NCBI GenBank assembly: GCA_005954745.1
Contig: CP040678.1
Location: 3,038,001 to 3,102,000 of the forward strand
DNA: 64,000 nucleotides
DNA from: Halostella pelagica
GTDB taxonomy: Archaea > Halobacteriota > Halobacteria > Halobacteriales > Natronoarchaeaceae
Direction: 5' to 3'
Numbering within the stretch: the first letter of the stretch is position 1; every line of letters begins with the position of its first letter. A program made the translations under genes and the position numbers. The notes under the pieces are model-generated. The model ran no database searches. It was given only the letters and a program-made list of their open reading frames with translations, and had not been told where the DNA came from. Below are positions 23,739 to 32,033 of the stretch, piece after piece.

Positions 23739-24587
23739 ATGGACGGGCGGGCACGCGCTCCGGCGGCCGGGACGGTGTTGAACGCGCTAGCCTGCGGTAC
23801 TGGGTCGGCGTTCGCCATCGACGAGTACACCGCCGCCGAAGTCACGCTTGACGGACGCGGCGGCGTCGACGGCGAGATAGCCGGCGCGCCCGACGCCGAC
23901 ACCAGCCTGATCGAACGCTGCGTCGAACTCGTCGCCGCGGAGTTCGGTGACGGACAGGGCGGGACGGTCCGGACTGAGAGCGAGGTGCCGATGGCGTCCG
24001 GTCTGAAGAGTTCCAGCGCGGCCGCGAACGCGACGGTGCTCGCGACGCTCGACGCGCTCGGCGTCGACACCGTCGACCGGAAGTCGGCCTGCCTGCTCGG
24101 CGTAGAGGCTGCCCGCGACGTCGGCGTCACGGTCACCGGCGCGTTCGACGACGCCAGCGCCAGCATGCTCGGCGGCGTCACTGTCACCGACAACGAGCGC
24201 GACGAACTACTCGCCCGCGACGAGGTGACGTGGGACGTGCTCGTGTGGACTCCGCCGGAGCAGTCGTTTTCGGCGGACGCAGACGTAGAGCGGTGCCGGC
24301 GGATCGCGCCGGTCGCGGAACTCGTCGCCGATCTCGCACTCGACAGCGAGTACGGCCGGGCAATGACGGTCAACGGCTTCGCCTTCGCCGCGGCCCTCGG
24401 CGCTCCCACCGACCCGTTACTGGAGGCGCTACCCGACGTCACCGGCGTTTCGATATCCGGAACCGGCCCCAGTTTCACTGCGGTCGGCGACCGCGAAACC
24501 TTAGAGGAACTACGAGAAACATGGGAGACACGACCAGGAACCACATGGCTAACGACGACACAGACAGACGGCGCACGGACGAGATAA
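23739..24587 (+). CDS. aroK: Archaeal (GHMP-type) shikimate kinase
   Basis: 282 residues from the ATG at 23739 (MDGRARAPAAGTVLNALACGTG). GHMP kinase signatures are VPMASGLKSSSAAANA (the glycine/serine-rich ATP loop) and the C-terminal VSISGTGPSFTAV. This non-homologous replacement of bacterial AroK phosphorylates shikimate in aromatic amino-acid synthesis. The 3' end overlaps the chorismate mutase start by up to 67 bases in another frame, so the two pathway genes are tightly coupled. Confidence 0.94.
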   Translation: MDGRARAPAAGTVLNALACGTGSAFAIDEYTAAEVTLDGRGGVDGEIAGAPDADTSLIERCVELVAAEFGDGQGGTVRTESEVPMASGLKSSSAAANATVLATLDALGVDTVDRKSACLLGVEAARDVGVTVTGAFDDASASMLGGVTVTDNERDELLARDEVTWDVLVWTPPEQSFSADADVERCRRIAPVAELVADLALDSEYGRAMTVNGFAFAAALGAPTDPLLEALPDVTGVSISGTGPSFTAVGDRETLEELRETWETRPGTTWLTTTQTDGARTR

Positions 24588-24850
24588 GCCTCGACGAACT
24601 CCGCGAGGAGATAGAGAGCATCGACCGAGAGTTGGTCGAACTCATCGCGCGACGGACCTACGTCGCAGACACTATCGCGGAGGTCAAAGAGCAGGGGGAC
24701 CTGCCGACCACGGACGAGGCCCAGGAAGAGGCGGTGATAAAACGAGCCGTGGAGAACGCGGAACAGTTCGAGGTGGACCCGAACATAGTGCGCGCCATCT
24801 ACCGCCTGCTCATCGAACTGAACAAAGTTGAGCAACGTGAAAGTAGGTAA
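24545..24850 (+). CDS. aroQ: Chorismate mutase (AroQ type)
   Basis: 101 residues from the ATG at 24545; an in-frame ATG at 24521 would add eight. It is the all-helical AroQ fold: ISLDELREEIESIDRELVELIARRTYVADTIAEVKEQ, with Arg and Lys residues that hold chorismate, then IVRAIYRLLIELNKVEQRESR. It converts chorismate to prephenate. It overlaps aroK. The last 33 bases (LNKVEQRESR-stop) use AT-rich, rare-looking codons (AAA, GTT, CAA, CGT, AGT, AGG) and recur three times downstream, as if the 3' end was exchanged by integration of foreign DNA. Confidence 0.93.
   Translation: MANDDTDRRRTDEISLDELREEIESIDRELVELIARRTYVADTIAEVKEQGDLPTTDEAQEEAVIKRAVENAEQFEVDPNIVRAIYRLLIELNKVEQRESR
24818..24850 (+). 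repeat. Putative attL: 33-bp 3' end of aroQ, copy 0
   Basis: Encodes LNKVEQRESR and the stop. Copies of identical length lie at 26341, 29678 and 33765. This is the copy still attached to aroQ. Its codons are AT-rich compared with the copy at 33765, as expected if an incoming element supplied it. Site function is inferred. Confidence 0.6.
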
Positions 24851-25134
24851 CCGGATTCGACTGTTTCAGGCCTTCTATTGTCGGTCGGATGGCTGATTCT
24901 TCTTCCGGCAGTTGCTCTTTCGTTCCTCAATCGGTGACAGATGACACGGCTCCATAGCCGTCCGGGGCCACTGAATCAAAGAGGGCCCACGTGGCGGAGA
25001 TCGATGCATCACGAAATCCGTTTCGATGCTCTCTGGATTCATTGCCCGTAGTTCGCTCCGTTTCAACTTATATAATACCGATAATACTAGGCAGTCTCCA
25101 GACCTGTCTCGTCACCCTACTCACTGGTAGAACC

Positions 25135-25874
25135 ATGGCTGAGTCACGAACAGATCCGACGGGAGACGAACCGACGAGTCAGGGGTATAACTACAGGCAT
25201 TTCAGCCCGGAGTATTACGACTTCAGAAGCTTCGACGGGCCCGAACCGGGCGACGAAGCCCCCAATTTCGAAGCTGTAACGCTGGAAGGAGAGACGGTCG
25301 AATTTTCGGATTTCAGGGGGAGTTGGTTCGTCCTGGAGACCGGCAGCATCACGTGTCCCATCACGGATTCGAAAGTCCACGTGATGGACGAACTCCAGAA
25401 GCAGTTCGAAGACGTGGTGTTCATCCTGCTGTATACGAGGGAGGCACATCCAGGGGAACATTTCGAGGCTCACGACTCGTTGGAAGCCAAACTCGAACGA
25501 GCACGGACGTTTGCAGCCGAGTACGACGTTGAGCGCACCGTCCTCGTGGACGACGTTGAAGGAACCGCCCACAGGAAATACGGGGGATGCCGAACTCGGT
25601 ACACATCGTGAACCCCGACGGCGTGGTCGTGATGCGAGGCGACTGGAACAACGTACGGACAGTGACGGAGGTGCTCAAAAGTAGGGACGAGAACAGAATC
25701 TACGAACGCGATATCTACCGAGGTAGCCCGGTATTCTTCACACAGAAGAAAGGGGCCACGAGAGTGCTAGCCAATGCAGGCCCACGGGCTGTTTGGGATT
25801 TCATCAGGAATGCGCCGGCACTCGCACTGATGCATCTGAAAAAAGAGTTCAGAAGTAAGCAGTCGAAAAGATAG
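25135..25874 (+). pseudogene. Deiodinase/redoxin-like thioredoxin-fold gene, frameshifted
   Basis: Reading starts at ATG 25135 (MAESRTDPTGDEP). The thioredoxin-fold core GSWFVLETGSITCPITDSKVHVMDELQ and VVFILLYTREAHPGEH match the redoxin/iodothyronine-deiodinase group, with Cys in the GSxTCP active site. The frame breaks at the G-run 25582-25586 and ends in CRTRYTS; the downstream frame, from 25587, continues the protein naturally (MPNSVHIVNPDGVVVMRGDW) to 25874. One missing G explains both. It may be a true mutation or a sequencing error. Restored length is about 247 residues. The function would be thiol-based peroxide or halogen chemistry. Confidence 0.7.
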
Positions 25875-26373
25875 GGTATGGACGAGTGAGAGATTGAGGA
25901 GGACACGCCGGCAACCATAGAGGAGTCGCCTGAAAGGGGAGATGGCGGAGCGGAAACCGGGGGCGAATTTGTTGAGTGTGATGATGGGGAGGTGTGGATG
26001 TCGTCGGTGTCGGGTAACGGTATTGTGAGGAATCAAGGAGCAGTTGCGGGAATGTCACAGACCTCTCCCGAGTCCTCAACAGTCGCTGCGGGGTCGTCGT
26101 GTCGCACTTCTTTGCCAGCCTCTCCATCTACACTCAACTCTCACAGTACACCTATGCCAAGATCCTGGCTGTACAGAACGATTCGGTTCGTTTGAGCGGG
26201 CCTCGCTGAACTGCTTACATCTAACCACCATCGCGTATTTATAAGCGAATGCGTTTCAGCGACTCTATCCATCGATAACGACACCCTTGAATTCGAGAAA
26301 TCCCCTATTTTCAGGAGAACCTATCATGGATTTCAGCTACCTGAACAAGGTCGAACAGCGGGAGAGGCGGTAA
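25875..26373 (+). repeat. Right-end repeat A of island segment 1
   Basis: About 500 bp related to 29273-29710. Shared blocks include ATGGACGAGTGAGAGAT near the left edge, GATTCGGTTCGTTTGAG in the middle, a TTTATA box (near 26237), TTGAAT and ATCATGGATTT just before the 33-bp repeat. Copy A is longer by roughly 60 bases in the middle. No convincing gene lies inside. In both copies the 33-bp site is preceded by an in-frame ATG, giving a 15-codon mini-frame. Confidence 0.7.
26341..26373 (+). repeat. aroQ 3'-end repeat, copy 1
   Basis: Encodes LNKVEQRERR and TAA, in the same orientation and length as the end of aroQ, but with different synonymous codons (AAG, GTC, GAA, CAG, CGG). The protein-level match together with base changes points to an end taken from a related aroQ gene. 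Possible attachment site. Confidence 0.6.
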
Positions 26374-26519
26374 ACCGCAAGAAGAGGCGGTAGTGGTGAT
26401 TCTCGACCGTGATCTCTTTGTCGACGTCGAGCTGCCAGTCGATTTGTGTATGTTGAAGTTTTCTGATCATATAGGAAGCGTCAAGTGTTTTAATATGGCC
26501 ACAGGGTGAACCTTTTCAT
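26374..26519 (-). other. Possible minus-strand coding remnant
   Basis: On the minus strand one frame runs without stops from about 26455 leftwards and reads DWQLDVDKEITVENHHYRLF, which has a protein-like composition, but there is no start or known domain. It may be a decayed gene fragment at the left end of segment 2. The right part (26488-26495) carries a TATA-like TTTAATAT, 25 bases before the next ATG. Confidence 0.25.
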
Positions 26520-26681
26520 ATGGTCTCCACGCTGACCATCGGAGCCATCCTGACGCTCCTCGCGTGGATTTGGCTGCAAATCACCGTCGTTCACGGCAAA
26601 TACGTCGTGGATAAAATCGCCGATAACGATTATCGGAAAGGCCCGTTTGACAGGCCGCGTGACGGTGATTCTCATGAGTGA
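26520..26681 (+). CDS. 53-residue membrane peptide overlapping the permease
   Basis: ATG at 26520, TGA at 26679-26681. Residues 4-25 form one hydrophobic helix (TLTIGAILTLLAWIWLQITV), then a charged tail (HGKYVVDKIADNDYRKGPFDRPRDGDSHE). Its last codons overlap the permease start by eight bases (ATGAGTGA), so translation is probably coupled. A TATA-like box lies 25 bases upstream, making this the first gene of the unit. It could be a small accessory subunit of the transporter. No family recognised; the call rests on the overlap, promoter spacing and composition. Confidence 0.6.
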   Translation: MVSTLTIGAILTLLAWIWLQITVVHGKYVVDKIADNDYRKGPFDRPRDGDSHE

Positions 26682-29097
26682 CGAGGAAGGTCTTCCCGGC
26701 CATAGTGATAACGAGGATCTCGCTCGCGACCTCTCATTATTCGATATCACGATGATCGGCGTAGGCGCTATGATCGGCGCCGGTATCTTCGTTCTCACAG
26801 GACTTGCAGCAGGCCAAGCTGGCCCCGGACTCGTGATGGCGTTCGCGTTCAACGGTTTCATCACTATCTTTACGGGGATGGTGTATGCCGAACTCGGCTC
26901 CGCGATCCCGGAAGCCGGAGGCGGCTATCTCTGGGTTCGCGAGGCGCTTGGACGATCACAGGCCTTCCTCGCTGGCTGGATGTCTTGGTTCGCCCACGCG
27001 GTCGCTGGGTCACTGTACACACTCGGCTTCGGTGCGTTCGTCCACCTGCTTTTGACCGACTACTTCGGCATTCCCCTCTTCCAACCAATCAATCTCGTAG
27101 TTGTATCGATTGGCCCAGAAAAGGTATTCGCTGCATTCGCCGGTGTTCTGTTCGCATACATTAACTTCCGTGGCGCGAAGGAAACTGGCCTCGCAGGCAA
27201 CATCGTGACGATGGTCAAAGTCACCGTCATCTTGGTTCTGGTCGCATTCGGCCTCGGGTACATCTTCGGCAATCCAGCCGAAGCGACTGGTCGCTTCCGT
27301 CCCTTCCTCCCCCGTGACTTCGGTGGCGTCTTCATCGCGATGGGACTGACGTTCATCGCGTTCGAAGGCTATGAGATCATCGTCCAATCCGGTGAAGAGG
27401 TTGTGAACCCGAAGAAATCCGTTCCGAAGGCCGTCTTTTACTCGATGTCTATCGTCGTCACGATCTACATGCTGGTGGCCATCGTCCTCATCGGGGCAGT
27501 CACAGTTACTCCCGACCTGTTCCAGCTAGCTCAGGAGGGGGCGGCAGCAGGCGGTCATGGAGGTGGAAATCTCCCAGAAATCCCGTCCAATATTGAAGAT
27601 GCCGCTGTCTGGGAGATTCTCGGCCATCTCGGTGAACTCGGACTCGCTCGTGCTGCGGGACAGATAATGCCGTACGGAACCATCGTCATCCTCGTGGCTG
27701 GTATCTTCTCGACGCTCTCGGCGCTGAACGCGACGACGTATTCATCGACGCGTGTTTCGTTCGCGATGGGACGTGACCACGTTCTCCCCGATGCATTTAG
27801 CGAGGTTCATCCCGAGAAACGGACACCACACATCGCAACAGCGTTCTCTGGTGCACTCATTATTTTCATGGCTGTCGCGTTACCGATCGAAGCCGTCGCA
27901 GCGGCAACCGACGTGATGTTCTTGTTGTTGTTCCTTCAGGTGAACTATGCGGCGATCGTCATTCGTCGCGAATGGGGTGACCAGATCGACTACGGGTATG
28001 TCATGCCGTACTTTCCATACGTGCCGATTATCGGGATTCTAACAAAACTCGCTCTTGCCGTCTACCTGTTCAATTACAGCCCACTGGCGTGGTATGGAGC
28101 GACAGCATGGATTCTGGTCGGTGTGGGGATCTTCTTCCTGTACTCTCGAGGTCGTGTCCGGGAGACAGAGGCCAAAGAAGAGACGCGACTCATAACAGAA
28201 GAGCGCGCTCCCGAGGAACGCGGCTACCAGGTGCTGGTTCCGATTGCAAACCCGGCAAACGCGGAACAGGTCATTCGAGTCGCCAGCGCCGTGGCCCGTC
28301 ACAACGATGGTGAGCTACTGCTGACGAGTGTCGCGACAGTGCCCGGGCAAACGCCCCTGTCGGAGGGACGCCAGTTCGCGGACGAACAGCGGGAAGTGCT
28401 TGACGAGGCAATGCAGTACGCTCCTGACGATGTACCCGTCCATCGAACAGTGACGATCGGTCACGATATCGGGAAGAGTATTAACAACGTGGCCTACCAG
28501 CGGGATAGCGACTTGATATTACTCGGCTGGCGGGGGCAACGGAAGCGGTTCTCTGACTACGCATTAGGTTCGAATATTGACATAGTTGTTGAAAACGCCG
28601 AATGCGACGTCGGAGTAGTCAAGACAGCCGAGCCACTGGTGCCAGCCCGGACGCTCATGCCGACTGCTAGCGGGGTCAACGAAGACTTGGCACTACTCTT
28701 TGCGTCTGCGTACGCAGAAGCCGGATCTAATGTGACACTGTTCAATGTGGCGACCGACGGCGATGTCGAGGAGGCCAAATCGTCCCTCGCCGACAAACAG
28801 GAGGTCTTAGCTGAATCAGATATCGACGTGGATCTCGATGTGAAAGAAGGTGAGGATATCGCAGAGACGATCCTCAGCTATGCTCGTGATGAAGAGTTTG
28901 AGTCAATTATCATCGGGGCTGCTAGTGAAGGTATTCTTCGCCGTGTATTGTTCGGTGAAATCCCTGAGACTGTTGGCGAGGAGTTCGAGAAGGAGGTGGT
29001 AATGGTTCGAAAACATCGTCCTGTACAGTCGGCGGTAAAGGGATTCGTTCGAAAATGGATTGGGAAAGGCGCCAGAGCAACGAACCTCGACGAGTAA
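26674..29097 (+). CDS. APC-family permease with C-terminal universal stress domains
   Basis: 807 residues from the ATG at 26674 (MSDEEGLPGHSDN). Residues 20-490 hold about 12 membrane helices with the APC family start motif IGVGAMIGAGIFVLTG and the EGYEIIVQSGEEVVNPKKSVPKA loop. After a charged linker come two UspA-like domains (about 505-640 and 650-780), the first with VLVPIANPANAEQVI and the second degenerate. Members move amino acids or amines; the Usp domains may sense ATP or stress. Fusion of APC and Usp is frequent in haloarchaea. Codon use is less GC-biased than in flanking core genes, and the gene is bracketed by right-end repeats, suggesting acquisition. Confidence 0.9.
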   Translation: MSDEEGLPGHSDNEDLARDLSLFDITMIGVGAMIGAGIFVLTGLAAGQAGPGLVMAFAFNGFITIFTGMVYAELGSAIPEAGGGYLWVREALGRSQAFLAGWMSWFAHAVAGSLYTLGFGAFVHLLLTDYFGIPLFQPINLVVVSIGPEKVFAAFAGVLFAYINFRGAKETGLAGNIVTMVKVTVILVLVAFGLGYIFGNPAEATGRFRPFLPRDFGGVFIAMGLTFIAFEGYEIIVQSGEEVVNPKKSVPKAVFYSMSIVVTIYMLVAIVLIGAVTVTPDLFQLAQEGAAAGGHGGGNLPEIPSNIEDAAVWEILGHLGELGLARAAGQIMPYGTIVILVAGIFSTLSALNATTYSSTRVSFAMGRDHVLPDAFSEVHPEKRTPHIATAFSGALIIFMAVALPIEAVAAATDVMFLLLFLQVNYAAIVIRREWGDQIDYGYVMPYFPYVPIIGILTKLALAVYLFNYSPLAWYGATAWILVGVGIFFLYSRGRVRETEAKEETRLITEERAPEERGYQVLVPIANPANAEQVIRVASAVARHNDGELLLTSVATVPGQTPLSEGRQFADEQREVLDEAMQYAPDDVPVHRTVTIGHDIGKSINNVAYQRDSDLILLGWRGQRKRFSDYALGSNIDIVVENAECDVGVVKTAEPLVPARTLMPTASGVNEDLALLFASAYAEAGSNVTLFNVATDGDVEEAKSSLADKQEVLAESDIDVDLDVKEGEDIAETILSYARDEEFESIIIGAASEGILRRVLFGEIPETVGEEFEKEVVMVRKHRPVQSAVKGFVRKWIGKGARATNLDE

Positions 29098-29272
29098 ATT
29101 ACCATGCCCAATATCGCGTTGGGGAAGTTCCCGTCACTAAGACGCTCAGCCGGTGCTCGGGCCGGTTCGAACTGGTGAATTGATCTCAAGGCCAGCTCAT
29201 CTCCTGTTGATTTGTTCGACACCCCTCGTTGTGAGTGGTTGGGTACTCTACGTGTCCGGACGAGCAACTGCT

Positions 29273-29710
29273 GGGAATGGACGAGTGAGAGATGAAGGAG
29301 AACGCGAGGGCGATCGTGGAAGAATCGACGTAAATGGGAGATGGTGAGCACAAACGGGGGGAATGGGTTGAGTGCGGTGATGAGGAGCTGTGGAAGTCGC
29401 CGGTGCCGGGGTGCAGTATTGCGAGGAGTACGTGAATGGGCAGTTTCGGGAACAACCTCTCTATCCACTCTCGACTCTCGTAGTACACCCATACCAATAT
29501 CTTGGCTGTACAGAAGGATTCGGTTCGTTTGAGGGGCCTTCGAGGAACTCCTCGCATCCTCCCATTGCCGCGTCTTTATATACGATTGCGTTTCAGTGCG
29601 TGTACCGATAAATAACGATGCCTTTGAATCCGAAACACCTTCTATTTTCACAGATATCTATCATGGATTTAATCTACCTGAACAAGGTTGAGCAGCGGGA
29701 GAATCGGTAG
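29273..29710 (+). repeat. Right-end repeat B of island segment 2
   Basis: About 440 bp related to 25875-26373, in the same orientation, so the permease gene and its small partner lie between direct repeats. Shared landmarks: ATGGACGAGTGAGAGAT (29277), GATTCGGTTCGTTTGAG, a TTTATATA box near 29575, and ATCATGGATTT before the 33-bp site. The whole gap 29098-29978 contains only this repeat, the 33-bp site and the hairpin element at 29728; I see no gene. Confidence 0.7.
29678..29710 (+). repeat. aroQ 3'-end repeat, copy 2
   Basis: Encodes LNKVEQRENR and TAG. It ends segment 2. Codons are intermediate between copies 0 and 3. Immediately after it (29711-29727) begins the left end of segment 3, interrupted by the hairpin element. 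Confidence 0.6.
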
Positions 29711-29727
29711 ACGGACTCGGGTGGTTC

Positions 29728-29810
29728 ATACTGTCGGCTGTAACTTCGTAAAGATAATCGGACCACCGCCGGGGCTCCGATATTCTTTAACGGATTACAG
29801 CGGACAGTAT
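29728..29810. repeat. 83-bp hairpin element, copy 2 (MITE-like)
   Basis: Inverted ends ATACTGTCGGCTGTA (29728-29742) and, with one mismatch, its complement (29796-29810). It is related over its whole length to 5533-5613, including CTTCG near the left arm and CCGATATTCT near the right. The two halves also pair with each other internally. It interrupts sequence resembling the left end of segment 1, so it looks like a later insertion. Confidence 0.75.
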
Positions 29811-29978
29811 CAGGGGTTCGACTGACAGTCGGCCAGTCAGACTTTCTTCCGGGAGTCGTTTTCCTTTGCCGCTCGATTAGTTAGAAGCGGAACGACGACC
29901 CCCTCTAGAGATGGTTTGAGAGGCATCTTTTATCACCGCCGCGTGTAGCGGAACCTACTCTCACCGGGAGGCCAACCA

Positions 29979-30221
29979 ATGACCGACGCAATCACTGAGA
30001 AGTTCAGTCAGCACCAACCGCAGTCTCTCGACCAGTCTCGAAACGACCGGGCCGGGCACAGTCTTCGCCGTGGGTGGGTAGTAGCCTCTGTTCCGGGAAT
30101 GCAGCCACGATCTCCCACCCGAAACCTCGTTTTAGGCGCGATGTGCGTCCTCGTTCTCGGTGTTCTCACCAGTATCCTCGCGACGGTTCAAGTCAGCTAC
30201 CGACCCTACGGAGGCTGTTAA
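29979..30221 (+). CDS. Small single-pass membrane protein, hypothetical
   Basis: 80 residues starting at ATG 29979, preceded at about 10 bases by GGGAGG, a plausible ribosome-binding site. A hydrophilic N-terminal half is followed by one strong hydrophobic helix (LVLGAMCVLVLGVLTSILATV, near 49-70) and a short tail. No family recognised. It sits alone at the left of segment 3; the stretch 30222-30458 behind it holds no gene. Confidence 0.4.
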   Translation: MTDAITEKFSQHQPQSLDQSRNDRAGHSLRRGWVVASVPGMQPRSPTRNLVLGAMCVLVLGVLTSILATVQVSYRPYGGC

Positions 30222-30458
30222 CGGGAAACACGAGACCCCGGATCACTGGCGACCCGACCGCGGTAGTTGTGGACCGCGCCGAAACAATCCCTATGACTAC
30301 GGCCGGACCGCAACGGAGTTCCGCTTCTGACCAGCATCTGATCGAGGCTCCTGCTCCGCTGACCTGGAAACATTTGATATCCGAACGTATGGCCACTAGC
30401 GCTATCTAGAGAGGCGTTTCAAGCGCATTGACAGTCCAAACTCACAGGGTGATATCCC

Positions 30459-30911
30459 ATGGCACAGGCCACCCCAGACGCCGAACAGATCGTGACTGCG
30501 TACGTTGCTATGTGGAACGACCGGGACTACGCGAAAATCCCAGAACTCGTTTCAGAGTCGTTCGTGATGTACGATACAAACGCACCCGCGGACGACATAC
30601 CTGGCCCAGCGGGTGAGGTCCACGGCCCGGACGGACTGGAGGCGTGGATACGCGCAATCACGACCGCCTTCCCAGACTTCGAGGCGGACATTCAAGAGAT
30701 ACTGGCCAGCGACGACCGGGTGATGTACGAGGTGACCCTCTCTGGGACACACGAGGGAGAGTTCGCCGGAATTCCACCGACGGGCCGGGAGATCGAGCTT
30801 TCCGGGATGGAATCGTACCGCGTCGCAGACGGTGCCGTCCAAGAACATCGGACCTACTACGACCGGCAGGAATTCCTGAACCAACTCGGACTCACGGACG
30901 ACGCGACCTAA
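30459..30911 (+). CDS. SnoaL-like/ester cyclase-type NTF2-fold protein
   Basis: 150 residues. EQIVTAYVAMWNDRDYAKIPELVSESFVMYD opens a SnoaL/NTF2-like cone fold, followed by GPDGLEAWIRAITTAFPDFEADIQEILASDDRV and the family signature GTHEGEFAGIPPTGREIELSGMESYRVADG. Members include polyketide cyclases and many small-molecule enzymes of unknown substrate. It is first of four related genes here (next at 30930, 31382, 33113). The 60 bases before the ATG are partly repeated at 36145, pointing to duplication of promoter plus gene start. Confidence 0.85.
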   Translation: MAQATPDAEQIVTAYVAMWNDRDYAKIPELVSESFVMYDTNAPADDIPGPAGEVHGPDGLEAWIRAITTAFPDFEADIQEILASDDRVMYEVTLSGTHEGEFAGIPPTGREIELSGMESYRVADGAVQEHRTYYDRQEFLNQLGLTDDAT

Positions 30912-30929
30912 CAGTCGGAGGCTCCACAA

Positions 30930-31361
30930 ATGGCCACAACAACCACCGAGGAGAACGAGCAACTCGCACGCGACCACTTCACACGCGTGTGGAACCACGG
31001 CGAGTTCGATACGGACGTCCTCACGGATGACTTTCGGGTCCACACGCACAGCGGCGGGCACGAGACCTACACACTAGACGAGTTCCGGGAGGTCATCGCC
31101 CAAGCACGCGAGTCGATACCCGATCTACGCAAAGAACCGGACGACGTGTTCGCGGCCGACGACAGAGTAACGATCCAGTACACCATGACCGGCACTCAGG
31201 AAGGCGAGTTCAAGGGTGTTCCACCGACCGGGAAGGAGGTCGAGATTGCCGGCGTTGCCGTCTACAGGATAGAAGACGGCGGACTCGCAGAATCGTGGTT
31301 CGTCGCCGACTTCTTGCGGGCGATGAAACAGCTCGGGGTCATCGAACCGTCTGAAGAATAA
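30930..31361 (+). CDS. SnoaL-like NTF2-fold protein, second paralogue
   Basis: 143 residues, 18 bases behind the first paralogue, with a ribosome-binding-like GGAGG before the ATG, so probably the same operon. It has the same layout: ARDHFTRVWNHGEFDTDVL, LDEFREVIAQARESIPDLRKEPDDVFAADDRVTIQYTMTGTQEGEFKGVPPTGKEVEI and a C-terminal MKQLGVIEP tail. Divergence from its neighbour is considerable, so it is not a recent tandem duplicate. Confidence 0.85.
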   Translation: MATTTTEENEQLARDHFTRVWNHGEFDTDVLTDDFRVHTHSGGHETYTLDEFREVIAQARESIPDLRKEPDDVFAADDRVTIQYTMTGTQEGEFKGVPPTGKEVEIAGVAVYRIEDGGLAESWFVADFLRAMKQLGVIEPSEE

Positions 31362-31381
31362 CGTGGGCGAAAGTGAACACA

Positions 31382-31811
31382 ATGGCAACTATCGAATAAG
31401 ATAACAGAGCAGTCGTGTGCCGGTTTTTCGACGCGTGGAACGAGGCGAACTTCGAAGTCGTCGACGACGTAGTGGCCGCCGATGCCGAGCAGCACAATCC
31501 CCAAGAACCACCCGTCCCGCCCGGCCCGGAGGAAAAAAGCGGCTCATCGGATGTCCCACTCTGCGTTCTCCGATGCGACGCTCGCCGTCGAGGAAATGGT
31601 TGCAGACGGTGACAGTGTCGCCGTCCGCTATACAGCTACGGGAACGCACGACGGCGAATTCATGGGGGTGGAACCGACGGGGACCGACGTCGAGATAGTC
31701 GGCTTCGAAATCAACTGGCTCGCAGATGGTCGGATCGTCGAATCGTGGGGGCTCTTCGACACGTTCGGGTTGATGCAGCAACTCGGTGTCGTTGATCCGC
31801 CCGGGGAGTGA
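31382..31811 (+). pseudogene. SnoaL-like paralogue, disrupted
   Basis: Starts at ATG 31382 right after the second paralogue, but codon 6 is TAA (31397-31399). The frame then reads RAVVCRFFDAWNEANFEVVDDVV, clearly SnoaL N-terminal, and is lost near the A-run around 31534. The end of the gene resumes in another frame (FSDATLAVEEMVADGDSVAVRYTATGTHDGEFMGVEPTG...) to the stop at 31811. At least one nonsense change and one frameshift are needed, so it is a decaying third copy rather than a simple sequencing slip. The 31812-32033 gap holds nothing recognisable. Confidence 0.8.
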
Positions 31812-32033
31812 CAGAGGCTGTTGTACCTGTGTACCGGTATTGCCGGCCCTGTGTCGGAGAAATACCGAAACGACTTACAACAGTCCAGAGCGGCGATCGG
31901 CACCGATCCCGTTTTCGGCAGTGACGTTCGAAGAGTTCCGGCAGCGGCGGATCTTCGCTACATCACCTACCAAGAGTATCCACACGGGTACAGTGTCGGT
32001 CCTTCTGATACCGTCCGTGGGGATAGTGTCCTC

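Noticed and set aside
28878-29651. 257-codon minus-strand frame over the permease end and repeat B
   Set aside because: It is antisense to the permease. A similar minus frame in repeat A shows only the DNA-level relation of the repeats; starts and reading lengths do not agree.
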